Shown here in pieces: positions 54,019 through 62,068 of a stretch of DNA of 64,000 nt (position 1 is the stretch's first letter; the number at the start of each line of letters is the position of its first letter). The position numbers and the translations under genes are program-made. The DNA comes from Palsa-504 sp963744005 (lineage in GTDB: Bacteria > Actinomycetota > Actinomycetes > Streptosporangiales > Streptosporangiaceae). The notes below the pieces were generated by a model, which had not been told where the DNA came from, did not search any database, and saw only the letters and a program-made list of their open reading frames with translations. The stretch is taken from NCBI GenBank assembly GCA_963744005.1, contig CAVURU010000003.1:310001-374000 (forward strand), written 5' to 3'.

Positions 54019-54071
54019 CATGATCATGGGTCGTTCCGGGCGTATAGCGCCGCTTTTGACCCATGATCATG
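54019..54071. repeat. Inverted repeat 2 directly upstream of selB
   Basis: CATGATCATGGGTC (54019-54032) and GACCCATGATCATG (54058-54071) are a perfect 14-bp inverted repeat around a 25-nt loop. The right arm ends 4 bp before the selB GTG, where a ribosome site would normally be. If it folds in the RNA, it could mask or set selB initiation. Confidence 0.9.
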
Positions 54072-54075
54072 GCGG

Positions 54076-55947
54076 GTGGCCGCTGTGCAGGTGATCGCGA
54101 CCGCGGGGCACGTGGACCACGGGAAGTCGGCGCTGGTGCGGGCGCTGACCGGGATGGAGCCGGACCGGTGGGCTGAAGAGCAGCGCCGTGGCCTGACCAT
54201 CGACCTGGGGTTTGCCTGGATGACGCTGCCCGGCGGGGAGCGGCTGGCCTTCGTCGACGTCCCGGGCCACGAGCGGTTCGTGCCGAACATGCTGGCCGGC
54301 GTGGCGCCGGTCCCCGCCGTGCTGCTGGTGGTGGCGGCCGACGGCGGCTGGATGCCGCAGTCAGCGGAGCACCTGGCCGCCATCGACGCGGTCGGCATCC
54401 GGCACGGCCTGCTCGCCGTGACCCGCAGCGACCTGGCCCATCCCGGCCCGGCCACCCGGCAGGCCCTGGATCGTATCTCGGCCAGCAGCCTGGGCCAGGT
54501 GGAGGCGGTCACGGTGAGCGCGGTGACCGGCGATGGCCTGGCCGAGCTGCGGGCCGCGCTGGGGCGGCTGGTCGCGGCGCTGCCCGTGCCGGATCCGGCC
54601 GCGCCGGCCCGACTGTGGGTGGACCGGTCGTTCAGCATCCGGGGCAGCGGCACGGTGGTGACCGGCACGCTGCCCGACGGCACCGTCCGGACCGGCCAGG
54701 AACTGCTGCTCACCCCGTCCCTGCGCCCGGCCCGGATCCGCGGCCTCGAGTCCATGAACGAGCCGGCCGAGGCGGCCCGGGGCGTGACCCGGGTGGCGCT
54801 GAACCTGCGCGGCATCCCGGCCGGGTTCCCGGCGCGCGGCATGGCCCTGGTCGAGGCGGGCCGGTGGACCCTGACCAGGCTGGCCGACGTCCGCCTGGTG
54901 CCGCCGCTGCCGCCGCGGCTGCCCCAGGACATGACCGTGCACATCGGCTCGGCCCGCACCCCGGCACGGGTGCGCGTGCTGCCGGTTCCCGACGATGACC
55001 CGGTCGGCGGCCGCCCGGCGGGCACCGGTCCCGGGGCGGAACCGCCGTCCCGCCCCGGGTTCGCGCGGCTGACGCTGCGCGAGGCGCTGCCGCTGCACGT
55101 CGGCGACCGGCTGCTGCTGCGCGACCCGGGCAGCGCCAGCATGCTCATGCTCGGTGCCGTGGTCCTTGACGTGGCGCCCCCGCAGCTCAGCAAGCGCGGG
55201 GCGGCGGCTGCGGCGGGCCGCGAGCTGGCCGCCTGGCCTGACGTCCCCGCCCCGGCTGACCTGCTGCGCCGTCACGGCCTGCTGCGCGAGGACGCGATGC
55301 GGGCCATGGGCCTGACCGGTGCCCTGCCGCCCCCTGTCAGCAGCGGCTGGCTGGCCGACCCGCTCCGCTGGGCGGCACTGAGCCGCCAGCTCACCGAGAC
55401 GGTGGCTGAGCATGCCCGCCAGGACCCGCTGGCCGTCGGCCTGCCGGCGGAAGCCGCCCGGGCTGCCCTCGGGCTCCCGGACCGGGCGCTGATCGAGGCC
55501 CTGGCCCGCAGGCCCGGGCCTGGCGGCGAAGCCGGGCGAATCCGGCTGCACGGCGGATACCTGCGGCTTGAGCAGGGCCGTGACCCCGCGCCAGCGCTGC
55601 CGCCGCCGGTGGCCGCGGCGGTGCGGGCCATCCTGGCCGACCTGGAGGGGGCGCCCTTCATGGCGCCCGAAGCGGGACGGCTGCGGGAACTCGGCCTGGA
55701 CGCCCGGGCCATCGGCGCGGCCGCCCGGGCCGGCCTGCTGCTGCGCGTGACCGAGCAGATCGTGCTCGCTCCCGGCGCCGGAGCCGCGGCGGCCCGCGTG
55801 CTGTCCGGCCTGCCCCAGCCGTTCACCGCCGCCGAAGCCAGGCAGGCGCTGCGCACCACCCGCCGGGTGGCCATCCCGTTGCTGGAATACCTTGACCGGG
55901 CCGGCCTGACCGAGCGCCTGCCCGATGACCGCCGACGGGTGAAATAA
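54076..55947 (+). CDS. selB: Selenocysteine-specific translation elongation factor SelB
   Basis: A 623-residue translation GTPase: G1 loop GHVDHGKS at 11-18, switch region RRGLTIDLGFAW, G3 DVPGH, then EF-Tu-like domains 2 and 3 and C-terminal winged helices (about 380-623) that bind the mRNA SECIS hairpin. It carries selenocysteyl-tRNA-Sec to in-frame UGA codons. The usual G4 motif NKxD reads TRSD. GTG start 54076 directly follows an inverted repeat, and no ribosome site is obvious. Its partner tRNA lies at 58618. Confidence 0.95.
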   Translation: MAAVQVIATAGHVDHGKSALVRALTGMEPDRWAEEQRRGLTIDLGFAWMTLPGGERLAFVDVPGHERFVPNMLAGVAPVPAVLLVVAADGGWMPQSAEHLAAIDAVGIRHGLLAVTRSDLAHPGPATRQALDRISASSLGQVEAVTVSAVTGDGLAELRAALGRLVAALPVPDPAAPARLWVDRSFSIRGSGTVVTGTLPDGTVRTGQELLLTPSLRPARIRGLESMNEPAEAARGVTRVALNLRGIPAGFPARGMALVEAGRWTLTRLADVRLVPPLPPRLPQDMTVHIGSARTPARVRVLPVPDDDPVGGRPAGTGPGAEPPSRPGFARLTLREALPLHVGDRLLLRDPGSASMLMLGAVVLDVAPPQLSKRGAAAAAGRELAAWPDVPAPADLLRRHGLLREDAMRAMGLTGALPPPVSSGWLADPLRWAALSRQLTETVAEHARQDPLAVGLPAEAARAALGLPDRALIEALARRPGPGGEAGRIRLHGGYLRLEQGRDPAPALPPPVAAAVRAILADLEGAPFMAPEAGRLRELGLDARAIGAAARAGLLLRVTEQIVLAPGAGAAAARVLSGLPQPFTAAEARQALRTTRRVAIPLLEYLDRAGLTERLPDDRRRVK

Positions 55948-56067
55948 GCCCGTCCGCGAAGAAAATCCGCTCCGCAGTGTATCGGGCCCCCCTCCTCGCC
56001 CTCCGCCCTGACAAAGAGACTTGGGCGGCCGGTCCGCGGCCGTCCGGGGGGAGTGAAGGAGTCCATC

Positions 56068-56784
56068 ATGACTGTTCTTGACGACGCGCCTTCGGCCACC
56101 GGAGTACCGGTGTCCGATGAGGTGGCCCTGGCGCGAGCCACCGAGTGGGCGAACAACTACGCGGCCGACCTGACCAGCCGGGTCCACAAGTCCCTGGCCG
56201 GGCAGAACGGCAGCAACGGCGGCGGCCTGAAGGCGCGCATCGGCGAAGTCCAGACCGGTGACCCGGTGACGGGCTTCTACGTCGCCTTCGACCTGGCCGT
56301 TACCTCGCCTATCCAGTTCGGCGGCCCGCCGCCGTACCAGCCCAGCAAGATCATCCGGGCCGGCGAGTCGGCGTTCATCATCGCGTTCATGTACGCCAAC
56401 CCGAACGTGGACATTCCGCACGGCTTTGCCGTGCCCGCCAACGTCCAGCTCTCCAACCGGAACTGGCGGATGACGCTCGACCAGCTCAACCTGGGTACCG
56501 GCGCCGCGCTGCCGCAGCAGGTCGCGACCAGCGCTTTCGCCGGCCCCGCGCCTGTCATCACCGTGCAGGTCTTCGCCCTGCCCACCGTCGCTTCACCCGG
56601 CCCCAACCCGGCGCTGATCGAGGCGAACGTCACCGTGGAGATCACCGACCCGGCCCAGCCGTACGCCGCGTTCGCCACGGACTTCTTCGACGTCGACTAC
56701 GACCCGAGCTTCCTCGGCATCCCCGCCACCCAGCCGGGGTGGCGCAACGAGCTGCCCAACCGCTACCTGCTCTACAGCAACTGA
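56068..56784 (+). CDS. Hypothetical beta-rich cytosolic protein, unrecognised
   Basis: A 238-residue protein from ATG 56068 with AAGGAG 7 bp upstream; GTG 56053 is an alternative but has a poorer context. No signal peptide, membrane helix or cysteine is seen. The sequence is mostly beta-type with repeated Pro/Gly turns (FGGPPPYQPSKI, ANPNVDIPHGF, SNRNWRMTLDQLNLG, FDVDYDPSFLGIPA). A strong hairpin follows, so it is its own transcription unit. It lies between selB and the tRNA-Sec gene. I do not recognise it or infer a role. Confidence 0.75.
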   Translation: MTVLDDAPSATGVPVSDEVALARATEWANNYAADLTSRVHKSLAGQNGSNGGGLKARIGEVQTGDPVTGFYVAFDLAVTSPIQFGGPPPYQPSKIIRAGESAFIIAFMYANPNVDIPHGFAVPANVQLSNRNWRMTLDQLNLGTGAALPQQVATSAFAGPAPVITVQVFALPTVASPGPNPALIEANVTVEITDPAQPYAAFATDFFDVDYDPSFLGIPATQPGWRNELPNRYLLYSN

Positions 56785-56797
56785 ACTGAGGGGGGCC

Positions 56798-56836
56798 GAG
56801 CTGCCGCCGGCCGGGACCACCGGGCGGCGGCAGCTC
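56798..56836. terminator. Bidirectional hairpin between convergent genes
   Basis: GAGCTGCCGCCG (56798-56809) and CGGCGGCAGCTC (56825-56836) form a perfect 12-bp stem around a 15-nt loop. It lies 14 bp after the unrecognised gene and 45 bp before the end of the convergent GH13 gene, so it can stop both transcripts. No U-tract. Confidence 0.7.
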
Positions 56837-56880
56837 GCTGTCCGGGGGCGGTAACGGCCGTAAAACCGGGGGGAGCGGCG

Positions 56881-58551
56881 TCAGGCCGACAGCCAGACGG
56901 CCGTGTCGGGCCGCAGGTTCCCGTCGGCGTCCAGCGGCTCCGGCTCGCTGGCCAGCAGGATCTCGCTGTGCGGCGGGAGCGGCGCCGGGGTCGCGCCCAT
57001 GTTGGCCGCGAAGACGAAGCCCGGGTCACGGGAGAAGCAGAGCAGCCCCGGCGCGTCCGGGTCGAGCCAGCTCAGCGTGCCCCGGCCCAGGGCCGGATGC
57101 GCACGGCGCAGCCGCAGGGCGTCCCGGTACAGGCTGAGGAACGACTCCGCCACCCCGGCCTCAGCCTCGACGCTGTAGTCGCCCCAGCCCGCCGGCTGCG
57201 GCAGCCACGGCGCCGCGGGCGAGGCGGTCTCGGAGAAGCCGTAGTCCGCGCCGTCCCGGGTCCAGGGCAGCGGCACCCGGCAGCCGTCCCGTCCCGGGGA
57301 CGCGCCGCCGGTGCGCCGGAACCTCGGGTCCTGGCGGGCGGCCGCGGGCAGGTCGGTCACCTCGGGCAGGCCCAGCTCCTCGCCTTGGTAGATGTAGGCC
57401 GACCCGGGCAGGGCGAGCACCAGCAGGGCCGCCGCCCGTGCCCGCCGGACACCGGTCGCAGCGCCCTGCGGGCCGAGGGCTATCAGGTGGTTGATCGTCT
57501 CCGGCCCGTAGCCCTCGTCCAGCCGGTACCGGGTCACTGGCCGCGGCACGTCGTGGTTGCCGATGACCCAGGGCGCGCGCGACCCGTCGGCCAGGGCCAG
57601 CACGCCCTCGATGGCCTCCCGGAACCCGGTGACGCCCCAGCCGGCCAGGATCAGCTGGAAGTTGAACACCTGAGGCAGGCCGCCGCGCTGCAGGTAGGGC
57701 AGCAGCGTGCCGGGGACGTCGTACCAGACCTCGCCGACCGCGGTCCGCGTGCCGGGGAAGCCCTCGGCCGGGTAGGAATCCAGGATGCGCCGCCAGGACC
57801 GGTAGAGCTCCTGCAGCTCCGGCCGGTGGTGGTAGCCGGACGGCGCGTTCAGCGGCTCGACCAGGTGGTCGGGGTCGGGCTCGTCGGGCAGGTCCGGGTC
57901 CTTGTAGATCCCGTGCGCCACGTCCACCCGCAGCCCGGCAACCCCGCGGTCCAGCCAGAACCGGATGACCCGCTCGAACAGGGCGCGCACCTCCTCGTCG
58001 CGCCAGTTCCAGTCGGGCTGGCCGGTGTCGAACAGGTGCAGGTACCACTGTCCCGGCCGGCCGTCCGCCTCGGTCACCCGGGTCCACGCACCGCCGCCGA
58101 ACATCGACCTCCAGTTGTTCGGCGGCAGCTCGCCGTCGGCGCCCCGGCCGTCCCGGAACATGAATCGGGCCCGCTCCCGGCTGCCGGGCGGCGCGGCCAG
58201 GGCGGCCTGGAAGAGCGGGTGCGCGCTGGAGCAGTGGTTGGGCACCAGGTCGACGATGACCCGGATCTGATGCGCCTCGGCGTCCTTGACCAGCGCGTCG
58301 AAGTCGGCCATGGTCCCCAGCAGCGGGTCGACGGCGGTGTAGTCGCTCACGTCGTAACCGCCGTCGGCCAGCGGCGAGGGGTAGAACGGCGTCAGCCAGA
58401 CGGCATCCACGCCCAGGTCGGCCAGGTAGGGCAGGCGGGACCGCAGCCCCGGCAGGTCGCCGACGCCGTTGCCGTCCGCGTCCGCGAAGCTGCGCGGATA
58501 CACCTGGTAGACGACCGCGTCTTCCCACCACGCGTGCCCGTTCCCGCTCAC
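56881..58551 (-). CDS. GH13 alpha-glucosidase
   Basis: A 556-residue cytosolic GH13 enzyme of the oligo-1,6-glucosidase/alpha-glucosidase subgroups. All catalytic residues are visible: nucleophile Asp in GLRVDVAHG, acid/base Glu in AVGEVWYD, and transition-state Asp in IGNHDVPR. The opening WWEDAVVYQVYPRSFADADGNGVGDL is classical. No signal peptide, so it acts on imported oligosaccharides. It converges on the unrecognised gene; the tRNA-Sec gene lies 66 bp upstream on the opposite strand. Confidence 0.93.
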   Translation of the reverse strand: MSGNGHAWWEDAVVYQVYPRSFADADGNGVGDLPGLRSRLPYLADLGVDAVWLTPFYPSPLADGGYDVSDYTAVDPLLGTMADFDALVKDAEAHQIRVIVDLVPNHCSSAHPLFQAALAAPPGSRERARFMFRDGRGADGELPPNNWRSMFGGGAWTRVTEADGRPGQWYLHLFDTGQPDWNWRDEEVRALFERVIRFWLDRGVAGLRVDVAHGIYKDPDLPDEPDPDHLVEPLNAPSGYHHRPELQELYRSWRRILDSYPAEGFPGTRTAVGEVWYDVPGTLLPYLQRGGLPQVFNFQLILAGWGVTGFREAIEGVLALADGSRAPWVIGNHDVPRPVTRYRLDEGYGPETINHLIALGPQGAATGVRRARAAALLVLALPGSAYIYQGEELGLPEVTDLPAAARQDPRFRRTGGASPGRDGCRVPLPWTRDGADYGFSETASPAAPWLPQPAGWGDYSVEAEAGVAESFLSLYRDALRLRRAHPALGRGTLSWLDPDAPGLLCFSRDPGFVFAANMGATPAPLPPHSEILLASEPEPLDADGNLRPDTAVWLSA

Positions 58552-58617
58552 TTACGCCCTCCTGCCGTCGGCCTCACCGCATCCTATGACCCGGCCTGCG
58601 TCCCATAGAGTCGACGC

Positions 58618-58713
58618 GGAGGCGTCTGGGCACCTGGTGGTCCCCCCGGTCTTCAAAACCGGTGGACGGCGCGCCGCGCCGTCGGCGGGTTCGATTCCCG
58701 TCCGCCTCCGCCA
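58618..58713 (+). tRNA. selC: tRNA-Sec (anticodon UCA)
   Basis: A 96-nt tRNA with encoded CCA. The anticodon loop CTTCAAA (anticodon TCA) is flanked by CCGGT/ACCGG; the T-arm is GCGGG-TTCGATT-CCCGT; the long variable arm folds as GACGGCGC/GCGCCGTC; the acceptor stem GGAGGCG pairs with CGCCTCC before discriminator G and CCA. An eighth acceptor pair typical of bacterial tRNA-Sec is a T-C mismatch here. Together with selA and selB it shows a working selenocysteine system. Confidence 0.95.
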
Positions 58714-58770
58714 CCATGCGGGCTAGCGAGCAGGCCGGGCGGCACGCGGGCCGGATGCGGCCCGACAGGC

Positions 58771-59505
58771 CTAGCCGGCCAGCTCGATGGCCACGCCGAG
58801 TCGCTTGGCCCCCGCGGCGATCTGCTCCCGGTCGTCGCCGGAGAAGGCGCCGTCCGCCCGGGCGAAGCGGACGTGATGCAGCGTGCCGCCGCGGGCCAGG
58901 CCGTCCTCCCGGACCAGCCTGATCCGGCTGCCGCCGGGCCAGGTCAGCTCGGCCGCCCGGTCGTCGCCCGCCTCGACCTGGCCGCCCAGGCCGTCCCGGA
59001 ACAGGGTCGTCGCGCCCGCCAGGTCACTGACGTGATGCTCGATCAGGTCGAAGGAGGAGGCCGGTCCGGGCTCGGGCAGCTCCCGCGGCGGGGTCCCGCG
59101 GGGCGGGCTGTCCTGCTGGGCGAGCTGGATCACGATGCCGTGCGCGCTGCGCGGGTGCAGGAAGGCCTCCTGGTACCGCGGGTTGCCCAGGTTGACCCCG
59201 ACCGGCTCGATGCCGAGGCCGCCGATCCGGGCCAGCGCGTCCTCGATGTCGTCGACGGCGAAGTTGAGGTGGTGCGGGCCGGCGCCGTGCGCGGCCAGGA
59301 AGCGCTCCAGGAAGGCCGCGTCCGGGCCGCCCGTCGGGGTGAGCAGCTCGACCTTCGGGCCGGAGGCGAACCGCACCTGCCCCCACCAGTAGCCGGCCGA
59401 GTCGCCGCCGTAGGCCCAGGACCCGCCGAGCAGCCCGCCGAACAGGTCCCAGCCGTCGGTCAGGGTCGCGGTGCCGACAGCGAAATGGTCGAGGGTGATG
59501 GGCAT
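58771..59505 (-). CDS. VOC (glyoxalase/dioxygenase-like) family protein
   Basis: A 244-residue protein with two vicinal-oxygen-chelate modules (about 1-125 and 140-240). Metal-type His and Glu are visible in TLDHFAVG, HHLNFAVDD and FDLIEHHVSDL. VOC proteins bind a divalent metal and act as glyoxalases, isomerases or bleomycin-type resistance proteins. Function not assigned; its neighbours give no clue. Confidence 0.85.
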   Translation of the reverse strand: MPITLDHFAVGTATLTDGWDLFGGLLGGSWAYGGDSAGYWWGQVRFASGPKVELLTPTGGPDAAFLERFLAAHGAGPHHLNFAVDDIEDALARIGGLGIEPVGVNLGNPRYQEAFLHPRSAHGIVIQLAQQDSPPRGTPPRELPEPGPASSFDLIEHHVSDLAGATTLFRDGLGGQVEAGDDRAAELTWPGGSRIRLVREDGLARGGTLHHVRFARADGAFSGDDREQIAAGAKRLGVAIELAG

Positions 59506-59591
59506 GAAACCTCACTTAGCGGCAACGACGTGCCGGGCCGGGCGTCAACCGATCACGCTACTTGCCCGGATCGTGAGATACCGTGCGGGGC

Positions 59592-60569
59592 ATGGCCATG
59601 CGCGGTCTCGACCCGCGGATCAGCACCGCGGAGAACTACCGGGCCTTCAGCCGCGAGGCCAGCGGCCGGTCGGCGGCCTATGAGTCACTGGCCGCGGCGG
59701 TGGCCGGCGACGAGCTCATCCTGGGCTTCCTGGCCGGGCTGCCCGCACCCAAGCGCCAGCCCAACCTGCTGTTTGCCGCGGCCCGGTACGTGCTGGGCGC
59801 CCCGCCCGACCTCGGTACCCTGCGAGCCCTGGTCAGCGACCGTGAACCGGACCTGGCCGAGGTGATGCTGGCCCGGCGGACCCAGACGAACGAGCCCGCT
59901 CGCTGCGCCACGCTGCTGCCCGCCCTGGCCGCCCTGCCCGGCCCGCTGGCCCTGATCGAGGTCGGCGCCAGCGCCGGGCTCACCCTGCTGTTCGACCGCT
60001 ACTCCTACGACTACGGCGGCCAGGTCATCGCCGGCCGCGACCCGCAGGGGCCCACGCTGCACCGCGCCGTGCGCGGGCCCGCCCCGCTGCCCGGCCGGCT
60101 GCCCGACATCGCCTGGCGGGCCGGCCTGGACCTGAACCCGCTGGACGTCACCCGCGACGACGACGTGCGCTGGCTGTCCTGCCTGCTGTGGCCGGGAGAG
60201 ACCGGCCGGGCGGCCCGCCTGGCCGCCGCGATCGCGGCGGCCCGCCGTGATCCTCCGCCGTTGTACCGAGGTGACCTGCGCACCGACCTGCCCGGCCTGG
60301 CCGCGCAGGCGCCAGCCGGGGCCACCCTGGTCATCTACCACTCGGCCGTGCTGGCCTACGTCGCGGCCGCAGACCGGGCGCAGTTCGCCCGGGACGTGCA
60401 CGATCTCGGCGCCGTCTGGCTGTCCAACGAGGCGCCGGGCGTGGTGCCGGGCCTGGCGCCGACGGGCGTGCCGGAAGGCACGTTCGTGCTCGGCCGCGAC
60501 GGCCGCATGCCGCTGGCCCTCACCGACGGCCACGGCGCCTGGCTGCACTGGCTCGGCCCCGGCGCCTAG
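59592..60569 (+). CDS. DUF2332 family protein
   Basis: A 325-residue protein. ATG 59592 or 59598 are possible starts. DUF2332 features: SREASGRSAAYESLA at about 16-30, RRTQTNEPARCATLLPAL, LIEVGASAGLTLLFDRYSYDYG and a Rossmann-like DIAWRAGLDLNPLDV. The GASAGL glycine loop suggests SAM or nucleotide binding, though no activity is known. It is convergent with the small membrane protein gene. Confidence 0.88.
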   Translation: MAMRGLDPRISTAENYRAFSREASGRSAAYESLAAAVAGDELILGFLAGLPAPKRQPNLLFAAARYVLGAPPDLGTLRALVSDREPDLAEVMLARRTQTNEPARCATLLPALAALPGPLALIEVGASAGLTLLFDRYSYDYGGQVIAGRDPQGPTLHRAVRGPAPLPGRLPDIAWRAGLDLNPLDVTRDDDVRWLSCLLWPGETGRAARLAAAIAAARRDPPPLYRGDLRTDLPGLAAQAPAGATLVIYHSAVLAYVAAADRAQFARDVHDLGAVWLSNEAPGVVPGLAPTGVPEGTFVLGRDGRMPLALTDGHGAWLHWLGPGA

Positions 60570-60596
60570 CCTCCGGAGCCTGACGCCCGGGGAGCG

Positions 60597-61052
60597 CTAC
60601 TGGGCCAGGTCGGCTTGGCCGCCGGCGGCCTCCAGCAGCACGGCCACCCCGACCGCGGCCGCGCCGGCCGCCGACCCGGCCACCAGCCAGCGGGTGAACG
60701 ACGGCAGCTCCCGCCAGGCCAGCAGGCTGGTCATCACGTCCAGCCCGTCGGACAGGGCGCCGGCCGCGATCCAGACCCGGGCGGCCCCCTCGTCGGCCGC
60801 CGGGCCCCGCAGCACGGCCAGGGTGCCAAGCCCGAGGGCCAGGTCACGCCCGCCGAGCGCACGGCCGAGCACCCGGGCCGTGACGTCCGTGCCCGTGCCG
60901 CCCACCCAGGGCCGGACCGGTGCGTCCGGCCGGGTCAGGGCGATCACGCCGATAGCCACCCGTGCCGCCGCGACGGCGGTGGCCCCTTGCCGCAGCAGCG
61001 CCGGGCTGAGGGTCGGGACCACGAGATTCCGGCCTTGCAGGATGCTGGTCAT
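60597..61052 (-). CDS. Small four-helix membrane protein (DUF4267-like)
   Basis: A 151-residue protein with hydrophobic segments at about 22-42, 72-84, 92-112 and 125-145, and the loop GRALGGRDLALGLGTL characteristic of DUF4267-like proteins. Likely a small integral membrane protein; no function is known. ATG 61052; its end converges on the DUF2332 gene, leaving 27 bp. Confidence 0.65.
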   Translation of the reverse strand: MTSILQGRNLVVPTLSPALLRQGATAVAAARVAIGVIALTRPDAPVRPWVGGTGTDVTARVLGRALGGRDLALGLGTLAVLRGPAADEGAARVWIAAGALSDGLDVMTSLLAWRELPSFTRWLVAGSAAGAAAVGVAVLLEAAGGQADLAQ

Positions 61053-61124
61053 GCCGACCAGTATCCCGTGTCCCGTGGGCCCCAGAGCGCCATCTGACCT
61101 CGGAAACCGGGCGGGCGGGCCGCG

Positions 61125-61385
61125 CTACCGGCCGGCTGTTCCGAGCGGGTCACGATCCGCGGCCGTCGCGCCGTCCCGGTCGGTGGACACGGTCAGGTCG
61201 TGCCAGGCGGCGTCGGCGTCGGCCCGGGCCTGGGCGGCGGCCGTCGCGTAAGCGCAGGCCTCGCTGCCCAGGATCAGCCGCAGCGGCGGCTCGGGCATAT
61301 CAGCCACGGCCAGCACGACCTGCGCCACCTCGCCCGGATCGCCTAGGGCGGCCGAACCGCCCCCGGCTGCGCCGGACCGCGGAGA
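61125..61385 (-). pseudogene. C-terminal remnant of an SDR dehydrogenase
   Basis: The frame reads GDPGEVAQVVLAVADMPEPP and LRLILGSEACAYATAAAQARA, the last portion of an actinobacterial short-chain dehydrogenase, followed by a WHDLTVSTDRDGA tail. No start codon, cofactor-binding region or active site lies upstream; a stop comes at about 61388. It appears to be a 5'-deleted gene. A short protein from GTG 61325 is formally possible but would be non-functional. Confidence 0.6.
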
Positions 61386-61602
61386 TCATGCCGGCCGGGT
61401 TCGTCCCCAGCCGGGAGCCCGGGTAAGTATCCGCACCCGGAAGATGGAAAGTCGGCATCTGCGCACGACGCGCGCGGGGACGGGCCGCGCCTGCGGCCGA
61501 TCGTGCCCGGCGTGCCGCGATTCGCGGCTGCTGGCCTCGGATAATCCCGGCCAGGAGCCTGCCGGGCGGAACATCGGCGGGACGGATGTTGTTCTGGCGT
61601 GA

Positions 61603-62028
61603 ATGATCGAGGACGGGTTCGCCGAGCTGCTCGGTGCGCAGCACCGGGGGGTGCTGGTCACCCTCAAGAAGGACGGGCGCCCCCAGCTGTCGAACGTGAC
61701 CTACGGATGGGACGCCGGCTCGCAGGCGATCCGGATCTCGGTCACCGATGACCGGGCCAAGACGGCCAACCTGCGCCGCGATCCGCGAGCCAGTTTTCAC
61801 GTCACCACCGGTGACTTCTGGTCCTACGTGGTGGCCGAAGGCCAGGCCGAGCTGTCCGCGGTCGCGCGCGACCCGCACGACGACGCGGTCGAGGAACTTG
61901 CCGATCTGTACCGCACCGTGCAGGGCGAGCATCCGGATTGGGACGACTTCCGGGCGGCCATGGTCCGGGACCGGCGGCTGGTCGTCAGGATCAAGGCCGA
62001 ACGGGCGTACGGGATGGTTCGGCGATGA
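61603..62028 (+). CDS. PPOX-class F420-dependent flavin/deazaflavin oxidoreductase-like protein
   Basis: A 141-residue split-barrel protein. Features: GFAELLGAQHRGVLVTLKKDGRPQLSNVTYGWD, RAKTANLRRDPRASFHVTTGDF and YVVAEGQAELS, which match PPOX-class F420-type proteins of actinobacteria. It likely binds F420 or a flavin as a homodimer. It starts at ATG 61603; the next gene, moaA, begins 40 bp downstream on the same strand. Confidence 0.88.
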   Translation: MIEDGFAELLGAQHRGVLVTLKKDGRPQLSNVTYGWDAGSQAIRISVTDDRAKTANLRRDPRASFHVTTGDFWSYVVAEGQAELSAVARDPHDDAVEELADLYRTVQGEHPDWDDFRAAMVRDRRLVVRIKAERAYGMVRR

Positions 62029-62068
62029 TGGTGAACTTTGACCGAAACACGAGCATAGGCTAGGCGAC

